Positions 51,526 through 59,840 of a stretch of 64,000 bases of DNA are shown piece after piece. The position numbers and the translations under genes were made by a program. The stretch's first letter is position 1; each line of letters begins with the position of its first letter. Location of the stretch: contig DASREL010000015.1 in NCBI GenBank assembly GCA_035652075.1, forward strand, positions 1 through 64,000, read 5' to 3'. The stretch is from Gp6-AA45 sp035652075. GTDB taxonomy: Bacteria > Acidobacteriota > Vicinamibacteria > Vicinamibacterales > CAVVIG01. The notes under the pieces are model-generated. The model had not been told where the DNA came from and did not search any database. It saw only the letters and a program-made list of their open reading frames with translations.

Positions 51526-52554
51526 TTGTTCGTAGACGAAGTCGACATTCACGTCGAAGCAGGGAACGGCGGACGCGGCTGCCTCGCGTTCCGCCGCGAA
51601 AAGTTCGTCCCGCGCGGCGGCCCCAGCGGCGGCGACGGCGGTCACGGCGGATCGGTCTACGTCGTCGCCAGCCCGCACATCAACACGCTCATCAATTTCC
51701 GGTTCCACCCCGAGTTCTCCGCTGAACGCGGCGAGCACGGCATGGGCTCGAATCGCACCGGCCATGGCGGCGCCGACCTCGAACTTCCGGTGCCGATCGG
51801 CACGCTCGTGTACGAGAAGACCGGTGACGAGACCGAACCCCTGAAGCTGATCGCGGACCTCGCGGAAGAGGGCCAGCGCGTGCTCGTCGCGAAGGGCGGT
51901 CGCGGCGGCATGGGCAACGCGCGCTTCGCGACCTCCACGAATCGCGCACCGCGCAAGACGCAGCCGGGCGAACCGGGCGAGATCAAAGATCTGCGGCTCG
52001 AACTGAAACTGCTCGCGGACGTCGGGCTGGTCGGATTCCCGAACGCCGGCAAGTCGACGCTCATCGCGCGCATCTCCGCGGCGCGTCCGAAAATCGCCGA
52101 TTATCCGTTCACCACGCTGACGCCGAACCTCGGCGTCGTACGTCTCAGCGACGACCGGAGCTTTGTGGTCGCCGACGTGCCGGGACTGATCGAAGGCGCG
52201 CACCGCGGCCTCGGGCTCGGCCATCAATTCCTGCGACATCTCGAACGCACCAAAGTGCTCGTCCACCTCGTCGACGTGTCCGGCGCGAGCGGACGCGATC
52301 CCGTCGACGATCTCGAGACCGTGCGCAACGAGCTGGAACTGTTTCGTCCCGAGCTCGCGGCGAAACCGCAGCTCGTCGCCGCGAACAAAATCGACGCGGT
52401 CGACGATCCGGCTCGCGTCGACGCGCTCGAAGCGCGCGCGAACGAGCTGACGCTTCCCTTCTTCCGCATCTCGGCGGCAACCGGTGCCGGCGTGCAGGAG
52501 CTGGTCGAAGCGATGTGGCACCGGCTGGCGGCGTCGCGCCAGTCCGCTGCGTGA
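51526..52554 (+). CDS. obgE: Obg/CgtA GTPase
   Basis: A 342-residue GTPase for 50S ribosome assembly and stress responses. Glycine-rich Obg domain (1-158; EAGNGGRGCLAFRREKFVPRGGPSGG) and G domain with GFPNAGKST, the switch motif DVPGLIEGAHRG, and NKID. The C-terminal OCT domain is missing, as in several other phyla. The start is TTG directly after the rpmA stop codon (TAG-TTG); no other start preserves FVDEVDIHVEAG. Confidence 0.96.
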   Translation: MFVDEVDIHVEAGNGGRGCLAFRREKFVPRGGPSGGDGGHGGSVYVVASPHINTLINFRFHPEFSAERGEHGMGSNRTGHGGADLELPVPIGTLVYEKTGDETEPLKLIADLAEEGQRVLVAKGGRGGMGNARFATSTNRAPRKTQPGEPGEIKDLRLELKLLADVGLVGFPNAGKSTLIARISAARPKIADYPFTTLTPNLGVVRLSDDRSFVVADVPGLIEGAHRGLGLGHQFLRHLERTKVLVHLVDVSGASGRDPVDDLETVRNELELFRPELAAKPQLVAANKIDAVDDPARVDALEARANELTLPFFRISAATGAGVQELVEAMWHRLAASRQSAA

Positions 52555-53237
52555 ACCCTGTGCCGACGCCTCGACGGATCGGTCTTGTTGGCGGCACGTT
52601 CGATCCGATTCACAACGGTCATCTGGACATCGCGCGCGCCGCGCAGCGCGAGCTCGATCTGACGTACGTGCACGTCATTACCGCGAACATTCCACCGCAC
52701 CGGCCGCAGCCGTTCGCGTCCACGTTTCATCGCTTTGCGATGACAGCGCTCGCGGTGGCGGGCGAGAAGACGTGGCGCGCGTCGGACCTCGAATTGCGCA
52801 TCCCGACGCCGTCGTACACGTCGCAGACGCTGAAGCTGTTTCACCAGCGCGGGTACAAGCCGGACGAACTGTTCTTCATCCTCGGCGCCGACGCGTTCGG
52901 GGACATTCACCTGTGGCGCGACTACCCGCAGATTTTCGACGCGGCCCGCTTTGTCGTCGTCTCGCGCCCGGGGTTCCCGGTGTCAGAGGTGTCAGAGGTG
53001 TCAGACCACTCTGGCACCGACGAGCGGGCAATTTTGATCGATGCGCGGACCGCGGACGTGTCAAGTACTGCCATCCGTCAGCGACGCGCGGAAGGACAGT
53101 CGATCGCCGGGATGGTGCCGCCGAGCGTCCAGCAACACATTGAGCAACACGGACTTTACTCACCGATGCCGCCGGATCGGCGATCGTCGTCCGATCGCGA
53201 TTCGGCCGCGGCAGGCAGGTTGCATGGCGAAAACTGA
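52551..53237 (+). CDS. nadD: Nicotinate-nucleotide adenylyltransferase
   Basis: A 228-residue enzyme that adenylates nicotinate mononucleotide in NAD synthesis. GLVGGTFDPIHNGHL (ATP-binding GTFDPIHxGH), the conserved LGADAFGDIHLW and the STAIRQR motif (ISSTxIR type) are present. Residues about 143-156 (PVSEVSEVSDHSG), just after VVVSRPGF, come from three GGTGTCAGA repeats and one inverted copy. The start is GTG overlapping the obg stop as GTGA. The end overlaps rsfS by 14 bases. Confidence 0.93.
   Translation: MNPVPTPRRIGLVGGTFDPIHNGHLDIARAAQRELDLTYVHVITANIPPHRPQPFASTFHRFAMTALAVAGEKTWRASDLELRIPTPSYTSQTLKLFHQRGYKPDELFFILGADAFGDIHLWRDYPQIFDAARFVVVSRPGFPVSEVSEVSDHSGTDERAILIDARTADVSSTAIRQRRAEGQSIAGMVPPSVQQHIEQHGLYSPMPPDRRSSSDRDSAAAGRLHGEN
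52979..53018. repeat. GGTGTCAGA 9-mer repeat inside nadD
   Basis: Three perfect tandem copies of GGTGTCAGA (52979-53005) and, after 4 bases, one inverted copy with a single mismatch (TCTGGCACC, 53010-53018). Each copy adds three codons (VSE), so the frame is unaffected. Confidence 0.93.
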
Positions 53238-53604
53238 ACGACGCAAGAAGGCGACGCGCATTCCGGCGCAAGTCCAACACGCGATCCGCGCGGCCGAAGA
53301 CAAGCAGGCGGTCGATCTCGTCGTCCTGGATCTGCGCAAGGCCCAGGGCTTCACCGATTTCTTCATGATCTGCTCCGGCACGAACACGCGCCAGATCCGC
53401 GCGATCGCTGACGCCGTGATGGAATCGCTCGCGGAGGACGGCGTCAAGCCGACGAACATCGAAGGCTACGACCGGTCCGAATGGATTCTGCTCGACTACT
53501 TCGACTTCATCGTCCACGTCTTCGCGCAGGAAACGCGCATGTTCTACGGGCTCGAGCGGCTCTGGGGCAACGCCGAGCGCATCGAGCCGCCCGCACCGCA
53601 TTAG
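53224..53604 (+). CDS. rsfS: Ribosomal silencing factor RsfS
   Basis: A 126-residue protein of the RsfS/Iojap family, which binds L14 and blocks 30S-50S joining in starvation. Family core: VDLVVLDLRKAQGFTDFFMICSGTNTRQIRAIAD, EGYDRSEWILLDYFDFIVHVF and RMFYGLERLWG. The nadD-rsfS order is common in bacteria. An earlier in-frame Met would lie in nadD. Confidence 0.96.
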   Translation: MAKTERRKKATRIPAQVQHAIRAAEDKQAVDLVVLDLRKAQGFTDFFMICSGTNTRQIRAIADAVMESLAEDGVKPTNIEGYDRSEWILLDYFDFIVHVFAQETRMFYGLERLWGNAERIEPPAPH

Positions 53605-53609
53605 ACGCG

Positions 53610-54557
53610 ATGGCGCGCGCAACCGGATCGCGGTTCATCGCGCACAGCCGCGCGATGCGTGTGCTCGTCGAGCAGATCCAGCGGTTCGCGCGTACCGATT
53701 CCAACGTCCTCGTCACCGGCGAAACGGGCACGGGCAAGAACGCCGTCGCTCAGGAGATCCACGCACGCGGACCGCGCGCCCGGCGGCCCTTCGTGGCCGT
53801 CGACTGCGCGAGCCTCTCCTCCACCCTGATCGACTCCGAGCTCTTCGGGCACGAGCGCGGCGCGTTCACCGATGCGGTCACCGCGCGGCCGGGACGCTTC
53901 GAGCTTGCGTCGAACGGGACGGTGTATCTCGACGCGGTGACCGAACTGCCGATCGAAGCGCAAGGCAAGCTGCTGCGCATCGTCGAAGAAAAACGCGTGG
54001 AGCGGCTCGGCAGCCACACGTCGATCGCGGTTGCGGCGCGCATCGTCGCCTCAGCGGACGGACACATCGAAGATGCGGTGCGCAGTGGGACGTTTCGTCA
54101 CGACCTGTACCACCGGCTGCGCGTGCTGCCGATCTTCATCCCGCCGCTTCGCGAACGACCCGAGGACGTTTTACCGCTTGCGCGGCGTTTTCTGCAGCGA
54201 GCAGCGGCGGCCGCGGGACGGGACGTTCCAGCGATCACTCGCGAGGCGAGCGCCGCCTTACGCGATTACGGGTGGCCCGGCAACGTTCGCGAGCTGCGGC
54301 ACACGATCGCACGCGCGTTCGAGGCCGCCGCCGGTAACGCCGTCGGCCTCGAGCACTTGCCGAGCGAAGTGCTCGACGCGGCTGCGATCGGCGCGCCGGA
54401 CGCGCTCGCGCATCGGCCGACGCTCGACGAAATCGAACGGCGCTACATCGCGTCCACGCTGAAGCACGTCCGCGGCAATCAAACGGAGGCGGCGAAGATT
54501 CTCGGAATCAGCAGGAAAGCGCTGTGGGAGAAACGCAAACGCTACGGTCTCGAGTAA
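53610..54557 (+). CDS. Degenerate sigma-54-type AAA+ activator without a receiver domain
   Basis: A 315-residue protein with an AAA+ domain (about 5-235) and a Fis-like HTH (about 290-312, NQTEAAKILGISRKALWEKRK) but no sensory domain. Walker A GETGTGKN (37-44) is nearly normal. Two signature sites are altered: the sigma-54 contact loop reads GAFTDA instead of GAFTGA (84-89), and Walker B reads YLDAVTE instead of FLDEIGE, so the catalytic Glu is Ala109. FRHDLYHRL replaces FREDLYYRL. These changes predict weak or no ATP hydrolysis and altered sigma-54 contact; it may bind DNA as a sigma-54-independent regulator. It starts 5 bases after the rsfS stop. Confidence 0.88.
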   Translation: MARATGSRFIAHSRAMRVLVEQIQRFARTDSNVLVTGETGTGKNAVAQEIHARGPRARRPFVAVDCASLSSTLIDSELFGHERGAFTDAVTARPGRFELASNGTVYLDAVTELPIEAQGKLLRIVEEKRVERLGSHTSIAVAARIVASADGHIEDAVRSGTFRHDLYHRLRVLPIFIPPLRERPEDVLPLARRFLQRAAAAAGRDVPAITREASAALRDYGWPGNVRELRHTIARAFEAAAGNAVGLEHLPSEVLDAAAIGAPDALAHRPTLDEIERRYIASTLKHVRGNQTEAAKILGISRKALWEKRKRYGLE

Positions 54558-54562
54558 CCCGC

Positions 54563-55300
54563 ATGGCGGAAGGCGGATTGCGGATCGCGGACGGCATCTT
54601 GTCCGTCGTCCTGGCGCCGGAATGCGCGGCCTGCGGACAATTGCTCGAGCAGCCGACGCGCGGACCGGTCTGCGGCGTCTGCTGGGCGTCGATCCTGCCG
54701 ATTACGCCGCCGGTGTGCGATCAATGCGGCGATCCGCTGCCGACATGGCGCGACATCAGCCTGCCGCTGGCCACGTGTGCGCGGTGCCGCCGGATGCGGC
54801 GCGCCGTGGATCGCAGTCGTGCGATCGGCGAGTACGCCGGCGCGCTCCGCGCCGTGGTCCACGCGCTCAAGTATGACGGCCGACGTTCGCTGGCAAAGCC
54901 GCTGGGCCGCATGATGTGCGAGCGCGGACACGAGGTGGTCTGCGGTGCGACGTGCGTCGTGCCGGTGCCGCTGCATCGCTCGAAACTGCGGCACCGCGGA
55001 TTCAATCAAGCACTCGACCTCGCACGGCAGCTGCAGCTGCCGGTCGTCCACGCGCTGCGACGCACGCGCGCGACGGCAACGCAAACCGATCTCCCTGCGG
55101 GGCAGCGCCATCGCAACGTGCGCGACGCGTTCGCGGTCACCCGACGTGGACGTCAACTGGTCGGGCAGGTTGTCGTGGTTGTCGACGATGTGAGCACGAC
55201 GGGCGCGACGCTTGACGCCTGCGCCCGTGTGTTGAAAGCGGCGGGTGTGCGGGAAGTGCGCGGCCTTACAGCGGCCCGAGTCGTGACGTTACGACGCTGA
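54563..55300 (+). CDS. ComF-family phosphoribosyltransferase-like protein
   Basis: A 245-residue ComF/GntX-type protein. N-terminal zinc site with four pairs of cysteines (CAACG, CGVC, CDQCG, CARC; about 22-85), then a phosphoribosyltransferase fold with HALKYDGRR, VPVPLHRSKLRHRGFNQA and the PRPP loop VVVVVDDVSTTGATL. ComF aids DNA uptake in competent bacteria; dprA is 5 kb away. Residues 2-11 (AEGGLRIADG) come from GCGGATT repeats. The 3' end overlaps tmk (convergent) by 35 bases. Confidence 0.9.
   Translation: MAEGGLRIADGILSVVLAPECAACGQLLEQPTRGPVCGVCWASILPITPPVCDQCGDPLPTWRDISLPLATCARCRRMRRAVDRSRAIGEYAGALRAVVHALKYDGRRSLAKPLGRMMCERGHEVVCGATCVVPVPLHRSKLRHRGFNQALDLARQLQLPVVHALRRTRATATQTDLPAGQRHRNVRDAFAVTRRGRQLVGQVVVVVDDVSTTGATLDACARVLKAAGVREVRGLTAARVVTLRR
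54567..54594. repeat. Short GCGGATT repeat at the start of the comF-like gene
   Basis: GGCGGAAGGCGGATTGCGGATCGCGGACGG holds three to four GCGGATT-type heptamers. The same unit occurs in the anti-sigma gene (34684-34747). It is short and could be chance, but its position at a gene start matches the other arrays. Confidence 0.45.
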
Positions 55301-55862
55301 ACACGTCTGCAGCAATCGTGTCCTTCGGCCGTTCCCCGTCGATGACCACCCAGTTCGCGCCGGCGGATGCCTGGCGCTGGTAGCTTTCGCGGACACGGCC
55401 GAGCAGCGCAAGATCGCGCTCGTAGCGATCGCGATCGACCGACTTCCGCCGCGCGGCCGTCTCCGGCGCGATGTCGAGCAGGATCGTCAGCGCCGGCGGC
55501 GGCAGGAACTTCTGGATCTCGACCAGCCAGGCCGGATCGAGCCCGAAGGCTTCACCGTAGGCGACGCTCGAGGCCATGTAGCGGTCGGACACCAGGATCA
55601 GTCCGCCGTCGAGCCACCGTTGCAGATCCGGCTTCCGCTCGTAGCGGTTCGCAACATAGAGCAACTGCATCACGTCCGCGCCGTAATCGCGTTCGCCCTG
55701 CAGGGCGCGTGCGATCTCTTCGCCGATCGACGTTCCGTAATCGGGGAACGATACGAGCCTCGACTTGTGGCCGTCGGCCTTCAGCCGGTCGCGCAGCGCT
55801 TCTGCCTGCGTCTGCTTACCGCTTTGATCGAGACCCTCGAAGGCAATCAGCTTTCCGCTCAT
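55266..55862 (-). CDS. tmk: Thymidylate kinase
   Basis: A 198-residue dTMP kinase. The P-loop is FEGLDQSGKQTQ, a variant of EGxDGSGKTTQ, with Gln in place of the first Gly and of the first Thr after Lys. The DRY motif VSDRYMASSVAYGEAFGL is intact. It makes dTDP for DNA synthesis. The ATG overlaps the lysA stop (ATGA), so the two are coupled. It is convergent with the comF-like gene. Confidence 0.92.
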   Translation of the reverse strand: MSGKLIAFEGLDQSGKQTQAEALRDRLKADGHKSRLVSFPDYGTSIGEEIARALQGERDYGADVMQLLYVANRYERKPDLQRWLDGGLILVSDRYMASSVAYGEAFGLDPAWLVEIQKFLPPPALTILLDIAPETAARRKSVDRDRYERDLALLGRVRESYQRQASAGANWVVIDGERPKDTIAADVFSVVTSRLGPL

Positions 55863-57121
55863 GATTCCATCGCCAGCATATCGTCGACGGTCTGGCGCCG
55901 CCGAATCACGCGCCAACGGCCCTCGTCGACGAGCACCTCGGCCGGCATCGGCCGCCGGTTGTAGTTGGACGCCATCGCCGAGCCGTACGCGCCCGCATCC
56001 ATGATCGCGACGAGGTCGCCGACGTGCAGCTCGGTCATCGTCCGATCGCGACCGACGACGTCGCTGCTCTCGCAGACGGGACCGACGATTTCGTAGCGAT
56101 GATTGGCGTGCACGTGCGTGGCCGCGCCGACGTTCACCGGTTCGATGCGATGGAACGCTCCGTACATCGCCGGCCGCAACAGTTCGGTCATCCCGGCATC
56201 GATGACGACGAACTGGCTCTCGGTATCCCGGGGCTTGATGTCGATGACGCGCGCGAGGAGCGCGCCCGACGGCGCTGCAATCGCGCGTCCCGGCTCGACG
56301 ACGATCGGCAGTCCGGTCGGACGAATCGCATCGACGAGGACGTTGACGTAGTCGGCACACGACGGCACCGGTCCGCCGTCATAGGACACTCCGAGGCCCC
56401 CGCCGAGATCGACGTATTCCAGTGTGATGCCGCGATCGCGCAGCGCCGCGGCGGTGTCGGCGATCACCGAGGCGGCGCGCCGGATCGGATCGAGGGCCGT
56501 GATCTGCGACCCGATATGGACGTGGATGGCGACAAGCCGCAGCGCAGGGCGCTGCGACAACGAATCGAACACCGCGCGCGCCTCGGCGAGCGGCATGCCG
56601 AATTTGTTGACCTTCAGACCGGTCGAGATATGCGGATGGCTTTTCGCATCGATGTCCGGATTGATGCGGACGGCGACGCGCGCACGGCGTCCGAGGCTGG
56701 TCGCAATCGCCTCGACGCGCGCCAGCTCTCCAGCCGATTCGACGTTGATCGCCTTGACGCCGAGCGTGACCGCGCACTCGAGCTCCTGCGGCGACTTGCC
56801 GACGCCGGTGAACACGATCGACGGCGGCGTGTAGCCCGCCTTGCGCGCGACTTCGATTTCCCAGATCGAGTTGGCGTCGGCCGCGCTTCCGAGCTCGCGC
56901 AGCAGCGTTGCGATCGCGAACGTGGAATTGGCTTTCAACGCGTAGTGGATCGCGTGCGGATAGCCGCCGAACGCCTCGTCGATCGCGCGATACCGCGCGC
57001 GCAGGGTCGCGGCGCTGTACACGTAGGTCGGCGTGCCTTCGCCGATTGCGATATCGCTCAGTGAGACGTCGTCGCAGACGAGTGCGTGTGCAGTGCGGAA
57101 GAAGCCGGGACCTGCAGCCAA
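55859..57121 (-). CDS. lysA: Diaminopimelate decarboxylase
   Basis: A 420-residue PLP enzyme for the last step of lysine synthesis. PLP lysine in HYALKANST (about 62), HVHIGSQI, DLGGGLGVSYDGG, EPGRAI, and the second-subunit motif CESSDVVG (usual CESGD). The start is TTG at 57121. It is divergent from the ECF sigma gene with only 28 bases between coding regions, so control signals must overlap the coding ends. Confidence 0.95.
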   Translation of the reverse strand: MAAGPGFFRTAHALVCDDVSLSDIAIGEGTPTYVYSAATLRARYRAIDEAFGGYPHAIHYALKANSTFAIATLLRELGSAADANSIWEIEVARKAGYTPPSIVFTGVGKSPQELECAVTLGVKAINVESAGELARVEAIATSLGRRARVAVRINPDIDAKSHPHISTGLKVNKFGMPLAEARAVFDSLSQRPALRLVAIHVHIGSQITALDPIRRAASVIADTAAALRDRGITLEYVDLGGGLGVSYDGGPVPSCADYVNVLVDAIRPTGLPIVVEPGRAIAAPSGALLARVIDIKPRDTESQFVVIDAGMTELLRPAMYGAFHRIEPVNVGAATHVHANHRYEIVGPVCESSDVVGRDRTMTELHVGDLVAIMDAGAYGSAMASNYNRRPMPAEVLVDEGRWRVIRRRQTVDDMLAMES

Positions 57122-57149
57122 CGTGATAGGCTATTCTACTCAATCATTC

Positions 57150-57776
57150 ATGCCGCAGGACTCTCCGGCGCCGGCGGATATCGAGGCGCTGATTCAGCGC
57201 TGTCTCAAGGGCGATCAACTCGCGTGGGACGCCATCGTCAAGCAGTATTGGCGCAAGGTGTTCAACGTCGCGTATAAATTCGTCGGCAAGCACGACGAAG
57301 CGGAAGACCTGGCGCAGGACATTTTTCTCAAGATCTTCAAGTCGCTCGAGACGTTCGACCGTCGAGCGAATTTTCAGACGTGGCTGATTAGCATCAGCCG
57401 CAATCTCTGCATCGATCACTACCGCAGCGTCCGCAAGGAACGCGAAACGATCGACCGCGACGTCGACGCGAACGAGCTGATGCCCACATCGCACGAGCCG
57501 GGACCGATCGCCGCGCTCGAGCAGCGCGACCGCGTGTCTTTGCTGCGCGACGCGATGACGTCGCTGCCCGAAACGCTGCGTACGGCCGTCCTGATGAGGG
57601 ACATCCAGGAACTGTCGTATCAGGAGATCGCGGAAAAGCTGCACCTGCCCGAAGGCACCGTCAAATCGCGCATCAACCGCGGGCGGAGCGAGCTCGCGCG
57701 CCAGATCCGCAAATTGCGCGGTAACGAATACAGTCCAACCGGCACCGCGCCGAATCGCACGGGAGCGTACGAATGA
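57150..57776 (+). CDS. ECF-type RNA polymerase sigma factor
   Basis: A 208-residue sigma factor: region 2 (DEAEDLAQDIFLKIFKSLETF, RANFQTWLISISRNLCIDHYR) and region 4 (SLPETLRTAVLMRDIQELSYQEIAEKLHLPEGTVKSRINRGRSELA). No anti-sigma factor gene is next to it; instead a STAS-domain protein overlaps its stop by 4 bases. No SD precedes the ATG at 57150. This suggests control by partner switching or at transcription rather than by a zinc-finger anti-sigma factor. Confidence 0.93.
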   Translation: MPQDSPAPADIEALIQRCLKGDQLAWDAIVKQYWRKVFNVAYKFVGKHDEAEDLAQDIFLKIFKSLETFDRRANFQTWLISISRNLCIDHYRSVRKERETIDRDVDANELMPTSHEPGPIAALEQRDRVSLLRDAMTSLPETLRTAVLMRDIQELSYQEIAEKLHLPEGTVKSRINRGRSELARQIRKLRGNEYSPTGTAPNRTGAYE

Positions 57777-58114
57777 ATGTCAAAACCGATCAGGTCGGCC
57801 AGGTGTCGATCGTCCGTGTGGGCGAGACACGGCTGATGTACCCGATCCTCGGCGACTTCGCGTCCGCCGTGACGGGCCTGCTGTCGTCAGGGAAGAAAGA
57901 AATTCTGATCGACCTCTCCCCTGTCACGTACGTCGACAGCGCCACAATCGGCTGCTTGATGGACCTGTATCGCCAGACGTCGAGCGCCGGCGGGCACCTG
58001 AAGCTCTCGGGCGTCCAGAAACGCGTCGAGACGATGCTGACGATGACCGGAGCACAAAATTTCATCGAGATACACGCTGACGAGCCGACCGCCGTCAAAA
58101 GCTTCGGGGCATAG
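57773..58114 (+). CDS. STAS-domain protein (anti-sigma factor antagonist type)
   Basis: A 113-residue single STAS domain like SpoIIAA/RsbV, which bind or release anti-sigma kinases. At the usual phosphorylation site DSSGLG it reads DSATIG: the serine that is phosphorylated in SpoIIAA aligns with Ala, though a Thr follows. So it may be locked in the active form or be switched differently. The ATG overlaps the sigma-factor stop (ATGA). Confidence 0.88.
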   Translation: MNVKTDQVGQVSIVRVGETRLMYPILGDFASAVTGLLSSGKKEILIDLSPVTYVDSATIGCLMDLYRQTSSAGGHLKLSGVQKRVETMLTMTGAQNFIEIHADEPTAVKSFGA

Positions 58115-58116
58115 CC

Positions 58117-58392
58117 ATGCGCGAAATCAAGACGACCAGCGGCGCTCCGGTGTCACTCGATGGCGACCTGCTGTCGATCATGGAAGCGCTCTACAAAGAA
58201 GTGACCGCGAAGCGTGAGCTCGAACGATCGTTCGAGGACATGGTGAAAGAAATCCAACACCTGATCGAGCAAATGGACGAGAGCGAGCGGCGTACGTATC
58301 TGGCCGAGAGTTTGTTTCTGAACACCGTGAAGTACGAGAACGACAAACTTGAGGCGTACATCAAGAAGCTGGATCGCGGCGACAGCCGCTAG
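58117..58392 (+). CDS. Small coiled-coil protein of unknown function
   Basis: A 91-residue, strongly charged, mostly helical protein (YKEVTAKRELERSFEDMVKE and onward to EAYIKKLDRG) with a hydrophobic heptad pattern that suggests a coiled coil. It starts 2 bases after the STAS stop codon, so it belongs to the sigma-STAS operon. It could be the missing partner (an anti-sigma factor or scaffold). I recognise no family. Confidence 0.7.
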   Translation: MREIKTTSGAPVSLDGDLLSIMEALYKEVTAKRELERSFEDMVKEIQHLIEQMDESERRTYLAESLFLNTVKYENDKLEAYIKKLDRGDSR

Positions 58393-59821
58393 CGTCGTCG
58401 GCGTCATCCTCGCGCGAGTCGCGCAGCCGTTTGCCCCCGTCAGCGACATCGCGCTGACCGAGATCTACGCGCGCGAAGCGGCGCGCCTGCACCTGCTCGT
58501 CGGCCCCTACTCGCGCTTCGGCTGGCATCATCCCGGTCCCCTGTACTTCTACTGGCTCGCGCCGTTTTACGCTGTCGGCGGACACACGACCGCGGCGTTG
58601 AATGCCGGCGCATTGACGTTGTCGCTCGCGACGGTGGCCGCAACCGCGTTCGTGGCCGAGAAACAGTTCGGCCGGCCGATCGCGCTGCTCCTCGTCGTCG
58701 CGCTGCTCGGATTCCTCGTCCGGGTTCCGCCGCTGATCGTCAGTTCGTGGAATGCGCATGCGATCGTGTTGCCGTCGGTGTTGCTGATGCTGCTCGCCGG
58801 CGGTCCGGCGATCGCAGCGCTCGCCCTTGTCGCGTCGTTCCTCGTGCAAACGGACGTGGCGCTCGCACCGTTTGTCGCCGCCGTCGTGCTGATCGCGCTC
58901 GTATCGAATCGGCCGTCCGCTTGGCGACGCGCGCTGCTCGGGACCGCGATCGTGTTGGCGGTCGTGTGGCTGCCGGTCGTGATCGAACGCGACAATGTGG
59001 GGCAGCTGTGGCGCTTTTTCGTCACGAACCGCGCCGCGGGCCCGGGGTTCGGCAACGCCGTCGCGATCTGGGCGGACGCGGTCACGGCGCCGTTCCGACC
59101 GGGATTGCTGCTCGCGAAAGGCACGCCCATCGAGCCGACGTTTTCGAGCGTGAACGTGGCGCTCGCGATCGGGCTTGTGGCGGCGACCGGTGCTGCCGTC
59201 ATGTTCGCGATCCGGCGGCAGAAATACGCGCTGGCACGTTTCGCGTTCATTGCGGTCGCGAGTTCGGTTGTGACGCTGATTGCCGCGACGCGGATCGAAG
59301 GCGGCCTCAGCGATCACCAGTCGTTCTGGTTCGGCATCATCGGCGTCGTCGACCTCGTCTGCGTCGTCGGGGTCGCACTGCCGCCGATGTTTATCGCGCC
59401 ATTTCTTATCCCGGCTGCCGTCACGATCGTCGCGCTCCTCGGCGTGTACCAGATGAACCTGGCGCGGCAGGGGATCATCCCGGTCACGGAATCGGCGTAT
59501 TCGGCTCCCAATTTTGCGACAAGCATCCGCGATTACCTGCAGCGGACACACGCGCAGCGTCCTCTGATACGCCTCGACGATCACCAATGGGAACTTGGCG
59601 TGGGGATCCTGCTGCAGCTGGATCGCGCAGACGTGCCGTTCGCCGTGGACGACGACTGGATGCCGATGTTTCCGGGGCGCTTCCGCGCCACCGGACGCGA
59701 AGACGCCGAAATCACGCTCGCGGCGCGCGGATCGCATCGCGAGCTTGCGGCGCGGCCCGACAATGAAACCGTCGACGTGTCCACCTTCATTCACGTCGAA
59801 GCGGTCCCGCTCAGACGTTAA
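58349..59821 (+). CDS. Multi-pass membrane protein, glycosyltransferase-39-like
   Basis: A 490-residue protein with about ten transmembrane helices, followed by a soluble C-terminal domain (about 385-490). The N-terminal loop after helix 1 (SDIALTEIYAREAARLHLLVGPYSRFGWHHPGPLYFYWLAP) has the acidic residue and HHPGPLYF pattern of PMT/GT-C-type lipid-linked sugar transferases. It may transfer sugar to a protein or lipid on the periplasmic side. The start is TTG at 58349, overlapping the previous gene by 44 bases; a later start would lose the first helix. Confidence 0.72.
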   Translation: MRRTSRSWIAATAASVVGVILARVAQPFAPVSDIALTEIYAREAARLHLLVGPYSRFGWHHPGPLYFYWLAPFYAVGGHTTAALNAGALTLSLATVAATAFVAEKQFGRPIALLLVVALLGFLVRVPPLIVSSWNAHAIVLPSVLLMLLAGGPAIAALALVASFLVQTDVALAPFVAAVVLIALVSNRPSAWRRALLGTAIVLAVVWLPVVIERDNVGQLWRFFVTNRAAGPGFGNAVAIWADAVTAPFRPGLLLAKGTPIEPTFSSVNVALAIGLVAATGAAVMFAIRRQKYALARFAFIAVASSVVTLIAATRIEGGLSDHQSFWFGIIGVVDLVCVVGVALPPMFIAPFLIPAAVTIVALLGVYQMNLARQGIIPVTESAYSAPNFATSIRDYLQRTHAQRPLIRLDDHQWELGVGILLQLDRADVPFAVDDDWMPMFPGRFRATGREDAEITLAARGSHRELAARPDNETVDVSTFIHVEAVPLRR

Positions 59822-59840
59822 TCGCCGGACTCCATTGCCG

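Noticed and set aside
52979..53018. Sequencing or assembly error in nadD
   Set aside because: The frame is intact, units are whole triplets, and an inverted copy is also present; this fits the pattern at many other loci.
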